Shown here piece after piece: positions 13,435-16,871 of a stretch of DNA of 16,871 bases. Source of the DNA: Bacteroidales bacterium UBA3543 (lineage in GTDB: Bacteria; Bacteroidota; Bacteroidia; Bacteroidales; UBA932). The position numbers and the translations under genes are program-made. The stretch lies in assembly GCA_002376715.1 (NCBI GenBank), contig DFOK01000013.1, positions 1-16,871 on the forward strand. Direction: 5' to 3'. Position 1 is the first letter of the stretch, and every line of letters begins with the position of its first letter. The notes beneath the pieces were generated by a model. It saw nothing but the letters and a program-made list of their open reading frames with translations. It did not search any database and was not told the DNA's origin.

Positions 13435-16152
13435 TTACTTGTTGTCAGCAATAGCTGCCTGTGCAGCTGCAAGTCTTGCGATAGGCACGCGGAAAGGTGA
13501 GCAAGATACATAGTCCATTCCGATCTTGTGGCAGAAATGTACTGAATCAGGATCGCCTCCGTGCTCACCGCAAATACCAACCTTGAGTTTTGGACTTGTA
13601 GAGCGTCCTCCGTCGAGGCCCAGCTTAACCAATTTTCCAACAGAACTCAGGTCGAGAGTCTGGAAGGGGTCGAAGTCAAGAATTCCATGTTCCATGTAGT
13701 CACCCATGAAGGCACCGATGTCATCCCTTGAGAAACCGTAAGTCATCTGTGTCATGTCATTGGTACCGAATGAGAAGAATTGTGCGGACTTGGCCATCTC
13801 AGGTGCGAGGATTGCAGCGCGGGGGATTTCTATCATTGTGCCGTATAGGTAGTTAATCTTTACGCCCTCAGCTGCTTCAACCTCTGCCAGCGCTTTGTCA
13901 CAAATGGCCTTCTGGAAGTCGAGCTCCTTGGCTGAAATAGTTACAGGAATCATAATTTCAGGTAGCGGGTTGAGACCCTCTTTCAGCAGCTGTGCCGTGG
14001 CTGTGAATATAGCCTTAAACTGCATATGGCTCACCTCAGGGTAGGTGATACCGATACGTACTCCGCGGTGACCCATCATCGGGTTGACCTCATGGAGGAG
14101 TTCTCCTCTCTCCTTAATCTCATCCAGGGTAATACCAAGTTCGTCCGCAAGCTCCTGTTGTTTTTCAACAGTTTGGGGTACAAATTCATGCAAGGGGGGA
14201 TCGAGAAGGCGGAATGTCACGGGTCTACCGTTCATAACGCGCATTGTCTCCCTCGTGGCATCCACAACATAGGGCTCAAGTTCGTTGAGGGCATTGACTC
14301 TCTCCTCAAGAGTAGTTGCGTGAATCATTTTGCGAAGCTTGGAAAGAGGGGCCTCAGAGTCTTTGCCATAGAACATATGTTCGATACGGAAGAGACCGAT
14401 ACCTTCAGCACCAAACTCAATTGCCTTCATAGCATCCTCGGGGGTGTCGGCATTGGTGCGAACACCAAGTTTACGGTATTTGTCAACCATAGTCATAAAT
14501 TCTACAAATCTGGGATTCTCGGAGGCATCTACCGTACTGACTGCAACATCATATACATGACCTCTTGTACCATTGAGAGAGAATATGTCACCCTCTTTGT
14601 AGCACTTGTCACCGATATTCATCACTCTCTTGCCATCTATGGTTGCAAACTTAATGGCATCGCAACCCACGATGCAGCACTTTCCCCATCCTCGTGCTAC
14701 CAGAGCAGCATGAGAGGTCATACCGCCACGTGAGGTAAGCAATCCGACAGCGGCACGCATACCTTCCACATCTTCAGGGTTGGTCTCCTCACGTACGAGG
14801 ATTACTCTCTCCCCTTTTGCCGCTGCCTCAATTGCAGCCTCTGAAGTGAAAACAATCTTACCTACTGCTCCACCCGGACCGGCGGGAAGACCCTTTGCAA
14901 TCACCTTTGCCTTCTTCTCAGACTCGGGGTCAAGAATAGGATGAAGTATCTCGTCAAGCTGCTTGGGAGCAACTCTCATCACTGCAGTCTTTTCATCGAT
15001 AATACCCTCTTCAATCATATCCATAGCCATATTGAGCGCTGCAAAACCGGTTCTCTTACCAACGCGGCACTGAAGCAACCAAAGTTTGCCATCCTGGATG
15101 GTAAACTCAATATCCTGCATATCGGAGAAGTGGTGCTCCAAGTCATCCTGGATCTTATCGAGCTCCTTATACACTTGAGGCATCGCCGTCTCGAGAGAAA
15201 CCAAATGCCTGTTATGTTCGGTCTTGGTGGACTCATTGAGAGGATTGGGGGTACGGATACCGGCCACCACGTCCTCTCCCTGTGCATCGACGAGCCACTC
15301 ACCATAAAATGTATGCTCACCGGTCGCAGGGTTACGGGAGAATGCAACGCCGGTAGCGGAATTGGAGCCCATATTGCCAAATACCATTGCCTGCACGTTA
15401 ACAGCAGTACCATACTCATCGGGAATATGCTCTATACGGCGATAAGCGATAGCTCTCTTGCCATTCCATGATTTGAATACCGCACCGATACTGCCCCAGA
15501 GCTGTGCTTGCGGATCATCGGGAAACTCTTTTCCAAGCACTTCTTTCACACGCACTTTAAACTTGTCGCACAGTAATTTCAGATCCTCTTCAGTTAGGTC
15601 GGTGTCGCTCTTGTAGCCCTTCTTCGTCTTGAGATCCTGAAGCATATTGTCGAGCTGAACGCGAATACCCTTGCCATCCTCAGGTTCTATACCTTCGGCT
15701 TTCTCCATAACAACGTCCGAATACATCATAATCAGACGACGATATGCGTCATATACGAAACGTGGATTTTTTGTCTTGTTAATAATTCCGGGAATTGTGG
15801 CAGAACAAAGACCGATATTGAGAACTGTTTCCATCATACCGGGCATTGACATTCTTGCACCTGAACGACAGGAAAGAAGAAGAGGATCCTTACTGTCACC
15901 GAATTTCATTCCCATAGCCTCTTCAGTGGCCTTTAGAGCTGATGCAACTTCTTCCTTAAGTCCCTCAGGATACTTTCCACCAAGCGCGAAATACTCAGTA
16001 CAAGTATCGGTTGTGATTGTGAAACCTGCGGGAACCGGAATACCCAGAGTACACATCTCTGCAAGATTAGCTCCTTTGCCTCCGAGGAGGTTTTTCATTG
16101 TGCCATCACCTTCGGCACTCTTTCCGCCAAAGCGGTAAACTCTTTTCGTCAT
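13435..16152 (-). CDS. ppdK: Pyruvate, phosphate dikinase
   Basis: Interconverts pyruvate, ATP and phosphate with PEP, AMP and pyrophosphate in the cytoplasm. In anaerobic Bacteroidales it links glycolysis and gluconeogenesis and conserves energy through pyrophosphate. It has 905 residues, slightly longer than the clostridial enzyme but complete. The N-terminal nucleotide-binding domain opens with GGKGANLAEM. The central phosphohistidine domain has GGMTSHAALVARG with swivelling His481. The C-terminal PEP/pyruvate TIM barrel includes FGTNDMTQMTYGFSRDD and GICGEHGGDP with the acid/base Cys861, then CSPFRVPIARLAAAQAA. Length and the TFGG-like start (YRFGGKSAEGDG) support ATG 16152. A promoter at 16246-16216 and a terminator at 13418-13382 make it a single-gene unit. 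PEP synthase and enzyme I share domains, but the order and signatures here are those of PPDK. Confidence 0.98.
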   Translation of the reverse strand: MTKRVYRFGGKSAEGDGTMKNLLGGKGANLAEMCTLGIPVPAGFTITTDTCTEYFALGGKYPEGLKEEVASALKATEEAMGMKFGDSKDPLLLSCRSGARMSMPGMMETVLNIGLCSATIPGIINKTKNPRFVYDAYRRLIMMYSDVVMEKAEGIEPEDGKGIRVQLDNMLQDLKTKKGYKSDTDLTEEDLKLLCDKFKVRVKEVLGKEFPDDPQAQLWGSIGAVFKSWNGKRAIAYRRIEHIPDEYGTAVNVQAMVFGNMGSNSATGVAFSRNPATGEHTFYGEWLVDAQGEDVVAGIRTPNPLNESTKTEHNRHLVSLETAMPQVYKELDKIQDDLEHHFSDMQDIEFTIQDGKLWLLQCRVGKRTGFAALNMAMDMIEEGIIDEKTAVMRVAPKQLDEILHPILDPESEKKAKVIAKGLPAGPGGAVGKIVFTSEAAIEAAAKGERVILVREETNPEDVEGMRAAVGLLTSRGGMTSHAALVARGWGKCCIVGCDAIKFATIDGKRVMNIGDKCYKEGDIFSLNGTRGHVYDVAVSTVDASENPRFVEFMTMVDKYRKLGVRTNADTPEDAMKAIEFGAEGIGLFRIEHMFYGKDSEAPLSKLRKMIHATTLEERVNALNELEPYVVDATRETMRVMNGRPVTFRLLDPPLHEFVPQTVEKQQELADELGITLDEIKERGELLHEVNPMMGHRGVRIGITYPEVSHMQFKAIFTATAQLLKEGLNPLPEIMIPVTISAKELDFQKAICDKALAEVEAAEGVKINYLYGTMIEIPRAAILAPEMAKSAQFFSFGTNDMTQMTYGFSRDDIGAFMGDYMEHGILDFDPFQTLDLSSVGKLVKLGLDGGRSTSPKLKVGICGEHGGDPDSVHFCHKIGMDYVSCSPFRVPIARLAAAQAAIADNK

Positions 16153-16215
16153 AGATAATTTAATATTTTAATTTTTTGTGATTTGACAAATTGACAATAT
16201 TCTATTTATAAACCG

Positions 16216-16246
16216 CAAAAATAGTAAAAATATAGCACAATAGCAA
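16216..16246 (-). promoter_or_regulatory. ppdK promoter (-33 TTG and -7 TATTTTTG)
   Basis: Minus strand shows TTG at 16246-16244, a 20-bp spacer and TATTTTTG at 16223-16216, an exact TAnnTTTG. Transcription should begin near 16209, giving a leader of about 55 nt before the ATG at 16152. Confidence 0.8.
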
Positions 16247-16266
16247 CGCTATTGGCACTTTTTTTC

Positions 16267-16274
16267 TACCTTTG
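16267..16274 (+). promoter_or_regulatory. -7 box immediately before the CBM9-like lipoprotein gene
   Basis: TACCTTTG matches TAnnTTTG exactly but ends only 5 bp before the ATG at 16280. If it is used, the mRNA would have almost no leader. No well-spaced TTG -33 element is present. Confidence 0.5.
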
Positions 16275-16279
16275 AAGTC

Positions 16280-16871
16280 ATGAGAAAAATTATCTATTTT
16301 GCCATGGTTCTATTCAGTCTTACTATCATCACCGGATGCAGATCAAATAGAGGTGGCGCAGAAAATTCGGAGAATATGCCGGCATTGATAGTAAAAAAAG
16401 TGGTTTTCGAATGTACAAAGCCCTCCGTGGCCGAAGTCGCTGCGATGTTCGATAGAGAAAAAATAGCATTTCACTACATAGATGTGATCAACTGGGAGCG
16501 CTATAACTACAAACCGGATGTAAAATTCCGCATAGCCCATTCAGCGGAGGAGATATATATTCAATATGTAGTGAAAGAGGAGGGCGTCAGGGCCACCTTC
16601 GGATATGATGCCGGATCGAAACCCTACACCGACTCCTGTGTAGAATTTTTCATGATTCCATCTGACAAAGATTCCATCTACTACAACCTTGAGATGAATT
16701 GTATTGGTCACGGCACATTTGCCGGAGGCCCTGACCGCAAGCAGAGAACCCGTTTCGGTGACGATGTGATAAGTCAAATAAGACGACATTCAACTCTCGG
16801 TAGTGAACCCTTTGGTGACCTTCCCGGGCAACATGAATGGACCCTCACTCTCGCCATTCCCAAATCGATTT
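16280..16871 (+). CDS. Lipoprotein with CBM9-like domain (partial, runs off the window)
   Basis: The frame is open from ATG 16280 to the window end, 197 codons with no stop, so it is a 3'-truncated gene. Residues 1-20 form a lipoprotein signal: MRKIIYF, hydrophobic core, then IITGC with Cys20. The mature part resembles the carbohydrate-binding family 9-like proteins of Bacteroidota, with a beta-sandwich pattern: FRIAHSAEEIYIQYVVKE (about residues 88-105), the acidic PYTDSCVEFFMIP where a calcium or ligand contact is expected, a YYNLEMNCIG strand and WTLTLAIPKS near the edge. Such proteins bind sugars or act as accessory surface lipoproteins; no catalytic motif is seen and the ligand is unknown. 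A second Met at residue 9 is a weaker start because it removes the charged signal N-region. The gene is divergent from ppdK. Confidence 0.8.
   Translation, partial: MRKIIYFAMVLFSLTIITGCRSNRGGAENSENMPALIVKKVVFECTKPSVAEVAAMFDREKIAFHYIDVINWERYNYKPDVKFRIAHSAEEIYIQYVVKEEGVRATFGYDAGSKPYTDSCVEFFMIPSDKDSIYYNLEMNCIGHGTFAGGPDRKQRTRFGDDVISQIRRHSTLGSEPFGDLPGQHEWTLTLAIPKSI

Noticed and set aside
14026..14733. 235-codon open frame on the plus strand
   Set aside because: It lies wholly antisense to ppdK, whose motifs are intact through this region; the frame is a by-product of ppdK codon use and matches no family I know.

Overview
This window is chromosomal DNA from a member of the Bacteroidota, most likely the order Bacteroidales. 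Several upstream regions carry the Bacteroidota sigma-factor -7 box TAnnTTTG (3220-3227, 3240-3247, 7440-7447, 11881-11888, 16216-16223, 16267-16274). The proteins look Bacteroidales-like: a long single-chain PurL, a PEP-forming pyruvate phosphate dikinase, lipoproteins, and a small family seen in Bacteroidota (probably DUF6913). I cannot fix the genus. No phage, transposon, CRISPR array or defence system is visible; most of the window is housekeeping and transport genes.

Layout. 1-137: left edge with worn heptanucleotide repeats. 138-1436 (+): cysteate synthase, convergent at a 3-bp gap with a SulP-family anion transporter, 1440-3176 (-). Both could belong to sulfonate metabolism, such as sulfonolipid synthesis. 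SulP is divergent from an AtoE-type short-chain fatty acid transporter, 3274-4626 (+), with the two -7 boxes only 12 bp apart. 4701-5789 (-): lipoprotein membrane dipeptidase (M19). 6041-7372 (-): folC, divergent from purL, 7475-11149 (+). purL converges on an rplS-tRNA-Arg(ACG) unit (11335-11797, -) through a 20-bp perfect hairpin that can terminate both strands. 11976-13364 (-): a PopT/DUF368 undecaprenyl-phosphate translocase homologue behind a small cytoplasmic protein. 13435-16152 (-): ppdK with its own promoter and terminator. 16280 to the window end (+): a lipoprotein with a CBM9-like domain, cut by the edge.

The most unusual signal is a family of tandem 7-bp repeats placed directly behind coding sequences. 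About 20 units follow folC (5896-6035, minus-strand sense) and 16 good units follow purL (11150-11264, plus-strand sense). Read in the direction of the upstream gene, both share the consensus [AGT]G[GT]T[AG]CG, with variation confined almost entirely to positions 1, 3 and 5. A diverged version lies behind the dipeptidase gene (4628-4683) and a worn one at the left edge (1-28). The arrays begin at the TAG stop codons of folC and purL, and their sense strand has essentially no stop codons. They recall the heptanucleotide STRR repeats of cyanobacteria, but I know of no named family with this sequence in Bacteroidota.

Three apparent gene starts were moved inward because the longest reading frame begins inside a promoter or terminator, or because of family alignment: purL to 7475, the DUF6913-like gene to 13364, and possibly cysteate synthase to 150.
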